Made by a program: the position numbers and the translations under genes
In this document: positions 12,959 to 29,136 of the stretch, piece by piece
How the letters are laid out: each line of letters begins with the position of its first letter
How positions within the stretch are numbered: the stretch's first letter is position 1
Assembly: GCA_027596075.1 (NCBI GenBank)
Contig: JADGJC010000023.1
Location: forward strand, 124,001 to 188,000
Direction of reading: 5' to 3'
From: Rhizophlyctis rosea
Lineage: Eukaryota > Chytridiomycota > Chytridiomycetes > Rhizophlyctidales > Rhizophlyctidaceae
Length of the DNA stretch: 64,000 nucleotides
The notes under the pieces: model-generated
Told to the model about the DNA's origin: nothing
The model's database searches: none
Seen by the model: the letters and a program-made list of their open reading frames with translations, nothing else

Positions 12959-15900
12959 ATGAAAATACCCACTATTTTCAGCCTGGCGCTTGCCATGCTG
13001 ATCCATCTCGCTCAAGCGCAGTTGAACCCACTCAAAATCAGCACCGGATGGACTGATGCAAGTTTCAGTCGAACTGCAGGGCCTACAGACATAACAACAA
13101 CCGTTCCACCCCCAAACGGATACGAGTCCCTCAACACCTATTCGTATACGCTCGACAAGTATGGAGCAATAGGATGGCAAGGCGGCTCGTTCTTCGCAGT
13201 TTCCTCATATGAGAAGTTCCCGTACTTTGTGTTTTTCCTTCAGGTCGGTGTGCAGAGACGCTGCCAAACTTTTTGAACCAAATGTACTGACCGATGTATG
13301 CCGACGTTTCTGCTTCTCAACTTGTAGAGCAGTGTGATGGATGTATTCTCGACGGCAATCAAAGTGCGAAAGAGTGGCGGTCCTGATCCTGGATCTCATA
13401 CACAACTGTCGAGTCTGTTGGATCCGTCGCTCGTGACGACTATTGGACCATGGACAAGATATTCAATCCCCATGGCAAAATTGAAGAGTATAGCCGTGTC
13501 AATTTATTTGGACACCATCGAGATCATGAACTGGGGAAATGTAAGTTTGTTGACTCGTTCCTTTTGGAGGTCGACGAGAGTTTTGGCTCATCCAGTCTGG
13601 TAGGGCACTACCGTCAGCTTCTGCGGCTTTTTCGGACCGGTATGTGAGCAGTCCAGTTTGCAAAGTATGAAGAGGACTCAATGGACGGGATGTGATTCTT
13701 GTTCATAGATCAACGGTCAATCAGCAACACTCACCCTGCCGGCGGTGCCAGTTGTCACTATCAACGAACCTTGGATCTATAGCACAATCAATGCCACCAA
13801 CCTGCAGCCAGATACGGGGAATGTGGTGCAGTGGCTATGCCCCGACACCATGCCTCCTATGGAATGTGAGTTGGAACTCGGTATCGAAAGAGCGCAGTAT
13901 GGTGTAGCTCATCAATTGGCAACAGACCCCGACTTGCAAGGTGTAATGATTCAGGCGTGGCGCGAGTAAGTACGCCATTTTGACCTTTACAGAGATCATT
14001 TGGAAGTTGATGCCTTATATACTGTCAGTACGAACGTTTCCAAGCCCATACCGATGGACATCAGTTCTGCCGGGTTTACGGGGACAACCTGGAACATTCA
14101 GGCAATGTGGGAGGTGGGCATTTGCATAGCATGGTATCTGAGGCATCCGAACTCACTGTTTTTTGACGCACAGCCATTTACACGTACTGTCAATGCCTAT
14201 TTCTGGCCCCATCCTGGCTTCATATGTGGTAAGCAGGGAACCAAGTTCCTGAATGTGGTGTTGACGGGCCGTACGCAACTATTCATTGCGTCTCTTGCTA
14301 ACGCGGGGTATTGTTCGCGACCCTTGTAGCCCATCACAACGCAGACTATATTGAGATTGGGAACTTCACCCAGGCGGGTGACAACATCGTCGTAGCATGG
14401 ATACCCGAATTTTGGCATGTGAGTTCGAAATACCACTATGCTTGTCCTTGGCTGCTGAGTAAACCGTCGGTTCGGGTTGGATCTACAGGATCAATCACAC
14501 GCGGTTGCAGCTTATGCCACATACGTGAAGAACACTCAAGTCAATGGCACCGATACCATCGCCTTCCATCTGCGCATTCGGCCGAACCCAGTCTGGGGGT
14601 CTGGTAAGTCTGCATAAATCGATTGCGGAACTGAATAGAAATTGGGCAATTAACGTTGCTTTCCAAAACGTAGATTACGATTGGCTCAACAGGGCCGTCA
14701 TCAACTGCACAGCTGGTGCCCCAAGATGGTTGTGCCCGGACCACATTCTGTTCAAGGATGAGCAGATGGGATGGCAGAAAGAGGGATTGGACGTGTTGAG
14801 GTCTTTGAGTGAGTATGCTGACTGGGCATAGTCCGCTGAATGTGATTGAACTTATGGTGCCATCAAATGCAATAGATGATCTTGAGCGAGCATACTTCAA
14901 GCGCACTGGGTAAGTTCAACTTCTTCTCAACCGTGAAGTAGCCAGGCTGACTCTATTCTTCTTTATGTAGCTTTCTGGCATCGATTGAGGTAAGCACATT
15001 GCATGCAAGTTACATTCCGCAGACCCAGTATTGATTCCTTCCTTATTGATCAGATCGAGCCTCTTCTTCAGAAATACACCGTTTATGGGCAAGAAAACTA
15101 CGCCATTCCCTTCGCCGTAATGCTGGAACCTTGGCTTGTGAATCGCACAACTATTGCGGCGCTGGGTTTGACCATGCCGCCTAATGGTAAGATAGTCGCA
15201 TTGCAAGATCATCCGACGCTCATTATTCTGACACTATGTCGTTAGGCACTAACGAAGATATTTGGGGTGCTTCGTGGTGGGAAAGTTGGACTATCAATAA
15301 AGCAAATGAGTATATTGATGCGATGTATAACGCAGGTAATGCTATCGTCGAGATTGACACATTATTGGCTGATGCAGAGGTTGACAATCCCCGTGATTAT
15401 CCAGGGTATAACAACCTGTTACCGCTCCCTTCTGAGGGTGGGGGCGAAACAAAAATGGCTACATTCCTCGGGTTCCCGTATGGTGCCAGCGTTCTTGATG
15501 TCAATGGCCGGTATGTTAATCCATCTTAGTTCATGCTGCTCGTCCCGCTTCTGCCCAAAGAAAATCACAATCATAGCTGCGGTCTGGACGATTCCATGGT
15601 CACAGCATTGAACAACACAATTTTCCGCTGGCGCCAAAAGACAAACTGGACATATGGAATTGAGACTGCCCAGAAGTCGAATGTGTTCGTTCCAAAAGTG
15701 CCCGGTGTCCTTCCGTGGAGGGAGACATACCCCGATGATAACCCAAACGTCATAACATTTGCGGACTGGCTGAAGCGCGACCCGCTGGATGATCCGCGCC
15801 TAGAACCTGTTTTCTCCTTTGAGGATGCGAGTTTGCTTCCGGCTCCCAATAATGTGCAGTCTCAGCCTGGTACGTTGCGATAATAGGATTGGAAGGAGAG

Positions 15901-18348
15901 AGACACCACAAGAGACCAGCAAGCTGTAGATATTTTGAGACATTGCTTTCGATTTATATTGATCATTTGCTCTCTCCAGGTTTTGCGTTTGACAAAGGTT
16001 ACGGTCCAGACTATGTAAGTTGCGCATTGTTTCATGCCGCACATCTCAGACTTCATTCACTCTCGGATTAGGCGCGAATCTACCCTCCGACGGGAGCCGG
16101 TTATATGGGCGCCCGTTTGTTTGGTATCCCACGCAAATCTCAGAACGCTACCCGTGCGTTCGAAGTCCTGATGGGAGCCTTCGCACGGAACCGTCGTCAT
16201 CAAGTCAACTGTCCAAGTGTTACGAACAACAACCGAGGAGGTATTTCTGGATTTTTGGGCGCCACCGCTATTCCCGAGTATTTGGTAAGAGCGCTTCGTG
16301 GATTAGTCACTTATAGTTCGTGAAGTGACTGATTTCATTTGTGGGATCACCAGTTGACGCCGAAGAGTTTTTACGATGGGATGATTGGTAAGGGAGTTCT
16401 CATTGGTGATTGACCTAGGATTTGTGAAGTGGCTAACTTTGCACAGATCACACCATTACCATTGGGACCCCCGCCGCGCAGGGCATGTCCTTCGGTCAAA
16501 TTGCCGTATTGAACCCCATGCAGATTGCTTTCAATGACATTCTCTACAAGGTAATGCCTGCCATGGTGAATGGCGCCTCCCATTCACCAAAAGACTGACA
16601 CATACAATGATCAATTAGAACATGTCCATCGACAAAGCCCTTGCCCGCGCTTGCGTTGTAAGTCTTTCATAGCAACCCATGTTTTTACACAAAGCCGGTC
16701 ACTCAACCTCGCAATTTCTCACTGCCGATGCAACAGATCATTAACGCAAATACTAAACCACCGTGTACCGCCGCTGATCTGGAACCTTACCTCGAGGACG
16801 ATATCAAGCAGAATTCCGCGACCCTTCAATTCAGATGGAAGGCGGTTCGGGTATGGGCAGCTTCTTTCATCATAAAGTAGCAATAAACACATAAGCTGAC
16901 CCCTATCATAACAGGACTGTAATGAGAACCTTCCCAATTCTGCCGCCATCCCTGCTCCGCTCGTCAACGCAGTCTCCACGTCTTACGTCAGTACCAACTC
17001 AGGAGTTGCAAAAGCAATGACGGGTCTTGCCAGCGCCTGCGGCTTCCTCATCATAGCCATTATGTTGTTATTCATCCACCGAAGAAATTCCCCGGCCATC
17101 CGGGCGGCGAGCTGGACTTTCAGTTTGATGATTCTGTTGGGCGGTGTGCTGACGCTTGCGAGTGTTGTCATGAGGGTGTCCAAAAAACCATATGTTGGGT
17201 GGAGCCAATGTTTTGGGACCTGTGAGTACCAAAATACCGTTACTTATACGCGGCCGAACTGATAAACTCATATTCATGGAACTATTAGACTGGCTTTTTG
17301 CATTAGGCTTTGGGCTGGTCATGGGATCCCTCCTCGTCAAGACCTACCGTGTGGATCGCATCTTCCGCAACAAGAGAATGGGCTTTAACCTGCCTGACAT
17401 CCAATTGATCTCCTATGTTCTGTTCATCGAATTGGTCGAGATCGGTTGCCTATTGGTAAGTCCTCTGTTGTGTACGGAACGCGAAAGCGGGACTTGCGTC
17501 TATCCATTCGAGACTAATATGAATTGTGGAAATATCAACCATCCAAGATTCTGCAATTCAAATTGGACGACTCTTCCTACAACCAAACCATCCAAATCCC
17601 ACTTACAGACTATGCGGTCCTTCAAAACGCATGCCCGAAATCCGCTCAGATCGGGCCCATCTTGTTGTACATTGTAAGATTTGGAAGTCATTCATGCCCA
17701 GCGATAATTGTTGGCACTTGGCAATTGCTAAAGCACCTTCCAATCTAGTGGAATGCTTTCATCATCCTTCTCGCTGCTATTTATGCACTCCGTACTAGAT
17801 CTGTCCAGTCAGGTAAGTTCAGGAAATGTCACTCAGGAGATGAGAAAATCTATGATTGACATTGGGTGACAACAGCATACAACGAAAACATCTTCACGGT
17901 GGCCGCTATCGCTCTCATTTCCGTCATTTCTGTGGTCATTGTGCCAGTGATCTCCATTATCTCATCGCCCACTGCAGTGTAAGCAACTTCTCTGTCCAGC
18001 CTCTCCGAAAACTTGCATCCCTAATCATTGCACATGCTCATCCCCTACAGATTCATGATGGTCTCTCTAGGTACAATCATCGGCACAACAGCCTCAGTCC
18101 TGGTCTACGCCATCCCCAAGCTCATGCTAGCCTACAACATCGTCTCACTGAAGGTCGCTGGTGCCACAGTCACCACTCGAAATGCTGCTATGACAAGCAG
18201 TGATGACGCGACAAGCCCAAGAATGACCAAGGGAACCAATCTGAGCAAAAGTGCACTTACAATGGAGACTAGTCCTAGTAAGAGTTCCACGGGTTTGCCG
18301 GGAAGAAGTGCTGTTGCACTGATGCAGCATGGCAAAGATGACGCGTAA
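12959..18348 (+). CDS. Receptor: solute-binding (SBP type 1-like) ectodomain fused to class C 7TM domain
   Basis: Predicted plasma-membrane receptor of 1205 residues in 26 exons: 12959-13243, 13328-13540, 13604-13639, 13709-13965, 14029-14113, 14174-14228, 14330-14418, 14489-14603, 14674-14808, 14876-14909, 14971-14989, 15054-15186, 15246-15510, 15577-15869, 15980-16014, 16072-16284, 16354-16387, 16447-16550, 16619-16657, 16737-16850, 16915-17221, 17289-17455, 17548-17673, 17749-17812, 17876-17978, 18051-18348. All junctions are GT-AG and stay in phase. A signal peptide (1-21) is followed by a beta-rich N-terminal part. From about 190 to 850 the sequence looks like a bacterial sugar-binding protein: YAIPFAVML near 455, GARLFGIPRKSQN near 700, NMSIDKALARA near 805. 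Seven hydrophobic helices follow at about 888-1133; RIFRNKRMGFNLPDIQLISY before helix 4 is typical of class C (GABA-B-like) GPCRs. A Ser/Thr-rich tail ends it. Many N-glycosylation sites are present. Ligand unknown. Confidence 0.87.
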
Positions 18349-18704
18349 GGGGTATACCAAATAGTGATGGTGACATGGAGGGAGGGAAGGAGGTTGGGTA
18401 GGCGGTTTTGCATAATTGTGATACACATATTGGGGATATCAAACGAATGATATACCATTCATTTCAATCATGATTTATGATGCATGTGTCAAACGGGCGT
18501 GATCGGACGCGATGATGTACCCACACTGCGGATTGGTTATGTAATACGCGTCCACACTCTTTGTTTGGTCTTGAAAATCTGCTCCATTGAGCAAGTCTTA
18601 GAGCATTCGCCTTTTGCACTTTCCGCATTCGCATTTGAAATTGTTAAAAATCTTTCCTTATACCTGCTTTCACACATTCTTGTGATACTGTAGATCTGTC
18701 AATC

Positions 18705-20191
18705 ATGATACTGAGACAAGATGACCCGTCACAACCGACGTTCGCCTCCGAGTTCACTCCCCTGTTATCAATTGGAGACGAGACGCAAAAACAGAATCCC
18801 ACCAACGCTGAAAATCATAACGCATCATCAACTCTAGACCTAACCACGCGCACACTGGAAGCCGCACACCAACCCCATCAACAACCGCACCTCCCCTCCG
18901 CCAAACCCCGTTCGAAAACCTCCCTCCTCCCCAACACACCCTCCCTCCCCCCCCTAATCCTCTCCGCCCTCCCCTTCGTCTACGCCCAATCAACAGATTC
19001 CTCGAACCAACCCTCAGCAATATGCTCCCAAATCGCCAAACCCTCCAACATCGTCCTCCTCGCCGCGGGTCTCATCGCCAACTGCGCCGAACTGCCGAGC
19101 ATAGTCTTAACCGACCAACCGCACTGTGGTCTTGCAGGCGTGTTGGGGTTGTTGATGTTGGGTGTTTATAATGTTGTTTGGGGTAAGTGGTCTCTCTTGC
19201 AATCACACATACTGCCTCATTATGGTGAAATCTCGGAAACCACTTACATAAAAATTCCGCATACCCAGGCTACAGAATGCTTACAGACCCAAACCGCTAC
19301 ATGCGCATCCACCGCGCAGTAGCCGAACACGCCCTCCACGGCCTCCTCCGCCAAGTAGACGTCCTCTCCTCCATCGGGCGTCGCAACAGCTGGATCGCCC
19401 GCTGGGTCGGTAAAATGCGTGTCCTATGGCGCGTTGTAAATGCTTGTCCTTCCGCTCGGGGTCGGGTTAAGGGTACTGCTTTGCATTTTATGTACGCCCG
19501 TGAAAAGCGGGCGCGGAAGTTACAAAGGGAGAGAGAGAGGAATGGGAGAAAGGGAGGGTGGGATAGAATTGTTAGGGGCAATATTTGGAAACCGGAACTG
19601 GCGGCGGTTAGTGAGATGAAGTTGAGGCCGCTTTTGAATCGGTATGGAGGGGTGGGGAATAAGTGGGTGAGGTTTTTCAGGCCTTTTTTGCCTTTAGTAG
19701 TGTATGCAGTGATTCTGGGGTTGGGACTGTACGTGTGCGAACTGTGCAACTTTTCATCCTGGTTGCGAGGGGTGCTTGCGGCGATTTTGGGGAGCGGGAT
19801 TCTGAAATGGTTGGGCGCGATTATGCTCCGATATTCCTTTGCATACGCCGTCTCGACAGTCGTTGTCGATCAAGCACACGGCAACTCCAACGGGTTCGGT
19901 GCGCGACGGAGATTCTTACTACGCGGGGCCGGGTTCTTATGGTTAGTCGCAGGACTAGTAGATTGGGGCTACCTTCTCGTGACTGGAACATTGGATGACG
20001 CAGAAATGAACGTCGTCATCGCCATCATAGCAGTACAGGCGTTCATCCAATTGGCTGCTCAGCACATTGCGGAACCCAACGAGGATATCTTGGGTGATAC
20101 GGATTGGTCGGATAAGGCGCTGAAAGGGGCAAAAATTTCGGTGACGGAAGATGCTTCAAGCGATCGGAAAATAGTAATAAAAACTCGCTGA
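18705..20191 (+). CDS. Multi-pass membrane protein of unknown family
   Basis: Two exons (18705-19182, 19269-20191; GTAAGT...CAG, phase kept) encode 466 residues. The first 80 are Pro/Ser/His-rich and probably disordered and cytosolic. Hydrophobic segments follow near 115-155 (IVLLAAGLIANC, LLMLGVYNVVWG), then a long basic loop (REKRARKLQRERER), then four helices at about 325-435 (FLPLVVYAVILGLGLYV, ILKWLGAIMLRY, FLWLVAGLVDWGYLLV, VVIAIIAVQAFI). I do not recognise the family. The gene starts 356 bp after the receptor gene on the same strand; there is no evidence that they are co-regulated. Confidence 0.72.
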
Positions 20192-20891
20192 TGCTTCATA
20201 TGTGAAACATGTGATGTAGTCCTCATCCAGATGCGGTTACTGTTCTCTAACACGTGGAATTTTATGTTCAAGTGTCTAGCCATACGATATCTCACTGATG
20301 GGAAGGAATGGGAACAACTGCACTCCTAAAATTCCATTTACATAAGAAACGGCATCCCGAAAACTATATGGAAGCCCTAGCTACCTATCTGAAGATCTTC
20401 TACCTATGTACAAACCCCACCAACAAGCTCCCACCAACCTACTCTCTCCACAGACCACGCCACATGAACCTAACCCCCAAACCCTATACCAACGCCTTCC
20501 TCTTCTCCGGAACACGCATATTGGTCAATTCCGCGAAATCGGGCGAAACCCTAATAACAAGGCCGCCCGTCCATCCCTCCGGTATGGGATCCTCATACCC
20601 GAGGAATATTATGGAACAAAATACTTCCGTTCCTTCATCGTTGTTGCTGTTGCTGTTGCTGTTGTTTTGGCTGTTGCTCCCGGCCTGGACATTGGTGGTG
20701 CGCCCCGTTTGGCTTTTGCTGGTAGTGCTTTGGGAGTGGAGGAAACTATCTCCGGAAAGTGAAGTGGGGTTGGTGCTGTTGCTCCCGGCTTTGGCCCGAC
20801 GGGTTTTGCGTTTGGTTTTGCGGGTGGCGGGTGGGGGTTGGGGGGTATATTCCTGTGGAGGTGAAACGATGTTGAGCTGTGGGGCTAAGGA

Positions 20892-23800
20892 TCAGTTAGG
20901 GCTCTGGGCGGATCTCAGGTATGTGTATGACTTCCGTTCCAGCATGGAGTGGGAAGGAAAGTACATACCCGGTGGTGCGGGAGGCATTCCCATCATAGCC
21001 TTCTTCGTCGACATGGGCTGTGTAAATGTCCGCGTCGATGGAATTCTAGAGGCACTATCCCCAATCCTCGAATCATTCGACAGCAATGGAGCGTTCATTC
21101 CATCTGCTTGTTGACCACTACCACCAGTCGACGTGGAGGGACCGCGATTAGGTATCTTCCCTCCATTAGCCCGCCCCTTCAGCGACATCCCCTGCCCACC
21201 ATCACTGCCGCGGCCGCCAAGCCGTCCATCCACCACCCGAGACCCCTGCCCAAACCCACCCCCACCCCCAACACCCCTCCCCATCGCCATCGCAACCTCC
21301 TCCCTAATCCTCCTAACCTCCCCCTCAGTCCTCGCCATCTGCGCCCTCAAATACTCAACATCAATCCTCCCCCACCTCTCCGCGCCCTTCTCCTCCATCG
21401 CCACCAACGTCCCATCATCGCTCTTCCCTTCCTTCACAGTAGCAGCAATGCATTGTACCGTCTGTAGTTCTGGACCGAAAAGACTGCCCCTCTCCCCCGT
21501 AGATTTGGATTCAGAGAGTTTCGAAGCCAATTGGTATATATCCACCGCTTCGCCCGGCGGTATGGCGTTGTGATTAGATGGTGTGATGCAGTCTTGGTTG
21601 GGTTCTTTGCGGAGACAGTGGTCTATGTCGATTGATGAGAAGAATGCTACGTTCTGTGTGGGCAGAAAGCTTCAATGAGTAAAAGTGACTTACAACTTTC
21701 CAGCATATATTTACGCAATTCGAAAAAAAACTCACATACGGCAACCCCTCAATCCCAACACTCCCCACAAACATCGCCCGAACCCACAAATTCGCCACCT
21801 GGAGCGCCAGCGCACCAAGGTACTTCTGATCTTCCCTCACGACAAACCGGACTTCGTCATGTATGCTGAGCACAAAGCGGCCGTCGATACGTAAGCGACG
21901 GAAGAGGTAGTTGACGGATACGAGAAGCAGGTGGAGGTAGTCTACGCCCGAGGATTGGACAACCCAGTTTATGCGGGATGTCATGTACTGTGTTTTTGTG
22001 AGATGGGGGGAGGGTAGTGGGGAGTGGTGATGGAGGTAAGCTTTAGAACAAATGATTCAACACGGAAGATGAAACGATACCGATGCAAACGAACAAAAAG
22101 AAGAAAACCAAAGATGTGCAGGACCCTCACCTGCTTATCACAATACTTCGGCAAAAGCGAATTCGGAATCCCACAATGCAAAACCGGCGTCCTCGGATCC
22201 TCACTCAACGCAACCTCCTCAAGCTTATTGAACATCAAACTCTCACTCCCTCCAAACCATATCTTCTCAAACACCCTCGGTCCCCCCTTAACCATCTTCA
22301 CCCCCATCTCCCTCGCCTCCTGAGGTTTCAACCCCTGCACGCTACTCCCTTTTGTCCGCTTATACAACTCCGCCGCTTTCCTATTCGCCACATCCCAATC
22401 CAACCCCGGGTTGAATTGTACAAGTAGTTGGACGGCATGCTTAAGTCCCGCCCCATAAATCCGCGAATAATTAAACACCTTCGCCTGATCCCGTTCAACT
22501 CCCACAACGCTCGCCGTAACACTATGCAAATCCGTCCCCCGCTTCTTCTCCCCCTGAAGCGTCATAAACCCTACCGCACTGCCCCCCTGCATACGGAACT
22601 GCGCATCCCCCAACAACGAAGCAATCCACAACTCCTCGCTGTCCACATCAGCCCCAACAAACTTATACCCAGCCGGCGCCTGGATCTGCGTCTTAAGTTC
22701 CGACCCAATCCGCGTCTTCTTAGCATTCGACGCCGTCATCCACGTCGGTTCACTAGCACGACGCGTAATGGTCCCCATAACAACAGACTGCGGCAAAATA
22801 ATTCCCAAATCCCCACCATCAGCAGCCTTGGGTCCCTTCACAACTTCCGTATCACTAACAACAAACTGGTTCGAAATGCGCTCTTTATTTCCCCTCCAAT
22901 ACGTACTCTGCGCACTCTTGCTCAACACCTCCGTCGCTTCCGGATACGCCGACGTAAGTATGCCATCCTCGAATGCCGCCATGAAGGACCGCGAGAGGAT
23001 GTTGCCGCAGTTCTTGCCGTCGCCGTTGGGATGCGGGATGCGGAAGTAGGCGTGAGTCGTGTCGTTGGAGGCGATGGGGTCGTAGTTTGGGTCGGTGGGT
23101 GCTCGAGAGAAGGCTAGGCGTTCGGGACGGTAATCTGCGGGTATCGATGTAAGGGGTATATAGTACATCCAGCCGTAGAAAGATGTATGGTACACTGGGT
23201 GCCCGTTCCATTGCAGTTTGAGCAGATATGGCGCGTTTCGCATGCTGGATGTTATGCGTAACCGCTTTTCCTTCGAATTCCAAAACTTTCTATACCATAC
23301 CGGCAAATGCTTATGTGGAAGGCCATTTGGATCACGTTTCCAGGCTTCCACCGCTTCATTATACTCCTCGTCTGTCCCCTTTGACGTCCAATCCATTTTC
23401 GATAGCCATGGATCTTGAAGAGCCCGTTCCCTGTCCACCTCAAACAGCACGTCATCCGCCCGCTGCCGCAGAAACGTTTCGATCCCTTCCGAAATCCGTT
23501 GGTATTCTGCTTCCGCTCGGTCATAAAACCGCGGCCAATCGGATGTGACGGGGAGGTAGCCCTTCCCCATGTGCAACATGCCAGCGAAAGAGGCCGGATG
23601 TGGGCATTTTTCCAGGAAGAAGGGAAGAACGGCTTGGAACAATTCGTAGGTCGTTCGGACGTCCTCCGCACAGTAGTCGAGTGCCTCTTGTAGAGTGGTT
23701 GGATCTTTGAAAATGGTGAGGTCTTTGCCGTCGAACACGTTTCGAGTGCTCTTGTCGAGAGTTCGCCGTAAGTAGAGCTTCGCTACCCAATACAGGGAAT

Positions 23801-24855
23801 TCATGGAACTGACGTCACACCAATCCTTTGGTCGCCATTCCCGTTCCAGCTCTGCATCGCTATCTCCCGCCGCTATCTTCTCCAGTAACCGCTGTTCATC
23901 TTCCTCCCGTTGCTTCACGATCGCCCGCCATGCCCCTCGTTGTTGTGATGATAGCCCCCCAACAGCCGAATGCAAACTCATCGTGTCGATAAAAGCCAGC
24001 TGTGATGATTGGAACTCATATTCATCCGCGATACGCGCCCGATCGTATGCCACGTGATGTCCCACTACTACCCTCGGCTTGCCTGTATCCCCCAAAGAAA
24101 CTAAAGCTCGCGGCTGCCACTTCCCTTCCTGATTCAATAAGCCGGGCGAGATCCAAGCGTACCAATGTTTTGAACTTGCTGCTACGGCGATAAGCGGGTG
24201 CGGGCTGACGTTGTACATGACTTCCGTGTCGAAAACCAACGCGTCCTCTCCCGGATGTTTGACAGGAACACATTGACCATCACTATCATACCGATGCCAT
24301 CCCTCCGCCAGCTTCCACTCGTCCGGCATTGGGGGTATCGTCCCTGCCGCAAAACTGCTCGCCATCGACAAAATCGGCTCCGCTTGCTCCCGCCCGAGTA
24401 TCCGGAAATGCTCTTTGATGTTTCGCCCCGCGAGTGGCGGAATCTCTATGTCAACGTCCGGCAGGGGACTTTGGGTCTTGCCGTAGAGGTCAAAGGCTTT
24501 GAGGTGTTCACGCGCGAGCTGCATTTGGAAGTCGGTTGGGACGCGTATTTGGGATTTTGAATACCGAGGGAAAACCGCTTGGTGTAGTTGTTCTGGTAGC
24601 ATCTGGATCCCGAGTTCGTTCACGCGTAGAGAAGGTTTCGGCGCGGCTATATCTTTACTATTTATGAGCGTCTTGTATCTTGGTGACATTGAAGTGTTCT
24701 GGTCTGGTTTTTATCTTACCCGAAAGTGCCTCATCTTGGAGGGCTGCTGCTGACGAGGAGACGCGTCGGATGGCTCGTTTTTCAAAAGGGCAGCAGCACC
24801 TATGGGAACGAGACCAAGGTCTCAGCACCAACTCCCTATTCATCCACTGCTTCAT
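20892..24855 (-). CDS. MIP1: Mitochondrial DNA polymerase gamma, catalytic subunit
   Basis: Family A polymerase that replicates and proofreads mitochondrial DNA. Four exons on the minus strand (24855-24720, 24652-22131, 21987-21736, 21653-20892) give 1223 residues. Exon 1 encodes an Arg/Ser-rich presequence (KRAIRRVSSSAAAL) fitting mitochondrial import. Exonuclease motifs: Exo I VFDTEV near 188, Exo II GHHVAYDRARI, Exo III YCAEDVRTTYE near 370. Polymerase motifs: A GADVDSEELW near 736, B KVFNYSRIYGAG, C SIHDEVRF near 928, then AFFSSIDIDHCLRKE. All catalytic acidic residues are present. A Gly-rich, low-complexity extension of about 200 residues follows the polymerase domain; yeast Mip1 also has a C-terminal extension, but I see no similarity between them. 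The acceptor of intron 1 (TAAAG) was chosen to keep phase. Confidence 0.95.
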
Positions 24856-26307
24856 TTTTCGTAAATCTGTTAGCGGGTTCCCTCCATCAATGGGATTATG
24901 GTTAGCACGCGGTGGGGGATCTTGGTGGGTGGGAAAATAGCCAAGCGTGGGAAAGAGACCAATAATTGGTGGCGAGTCATCCCATCGCGTCTGGGTCCCT
25001 GGACATTGTGTTTGACATGTGAGTCACCTGCGGGTGGCTGGTGCATCTAATATGCACTGACTTGGGTTATAGCGTCTGGCTCAACTGCGTTTTTGCCAAT
25101 GGGGGTGGGGCTGAAGGTCAAGCCTCATATCGAGACAAATTGCTATTTATTTCCTCTCTCGGCCCTCCTTCCACCATGTCACCTCAACTTGCCGCAACTG
25201 CTACCGAGATCAACTGCAGTCATTTGCAACGACGCTCACAACCACTTTGCTCATAGCATATGAACCGAGTCGTCCTTGGAAAATGTCGGCAACGATCTCC
25301 GGTTGCTGAGTGTGACGAGAAGGACTAGCGATCTCACGTTTTACACAAATCTTCGGTTGTTTTTTGCACACACATACATTCCCCCGGCCTTTGGTTGACG
25401 ATCGCGACGTCATGATACTATACGTAGGAATCATGCACACCTGAGCGATGCCGGTTTTCTTCATCCGGGGAAGAACAAACGTCTTTCGGGACACACTGCT
25501 CTGGGCAAATTGGGGGTCACTCTTGCTTTGGTTGGCTCTTGATAATCGATGAGTAGAAATCTTATTATCATATGATGGAATCCAACGTTTGATGTCTGCA
25601 TACTGAAGACATGCACTCGGCGTGTGCTGGCGTGATGGCGACTTCCGTTCTACCCACTGGAACTACATGTAGCCCAATTCTGTGTCACCGAATATAGTTG
25701 ACTTGTTCATGTTGGCGAGAAGGGTTTGGTTAGTGCCAAACACATCAAACGAATTGAAGACAAGGTCTCTTATCGGACCGCTTCATCGACATCATTGCTG
25801 GGTCGATGATTCTGTGGGCATCACGAATTTGTTTGATGGACATTGCATTAATGTCGCGGGGTGATTCGTAGATATGGGCGTTTTCCGTCGCAATGACGCG
25901 CCGCAACATTTCCCGCTATGAAATCTTCCTACATTCCGATCTATGAGGGGAAATGCATATTTGTTTCTGCTACTTCAATCCATACCCAACACGCCCAATC
26001 GACTCGTCAAACTCAATAACTCCATGCCTCCACGCTCCTCCTGACTATGAAACAATCCTCAGTTGCGTCGTTTTATGGATGCAAATGGGGTCTGGACATG
26101 GAAACCGAGGGAAGTATGTTATCATGTATGTATGGGGATGGAGGATTGCACTAGCGTATGAAATGTCAATCGAAAAAAAATTGCCCAATCGTTATGAAAA
26201 GAGCTCTCAAATGCAAGATCCAATATTGAACAAAACCCAAAATATACATGAAACTGGACCCAGCCAGATACGCAAACACCCTCCCCCAACTACACGTACA
26301 CATCACC
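24856..26307. other. Intergenic region
   Basis: No supported gene. It holds the promoter side of MIP1 and the 3' flank of THI4. A minus-strand open frame at 25210-25494 has no recognisable content. Confidence 0.5.

Positions 26308-29136
<2,829 letters not shown>

Noticed and set aside
20308..21114. 268-codon plus-strand frame with a Leu run
   Set aside because: Its second part is antisense to the Gly-rich end of MIP1; the composition is explained by that overlap.
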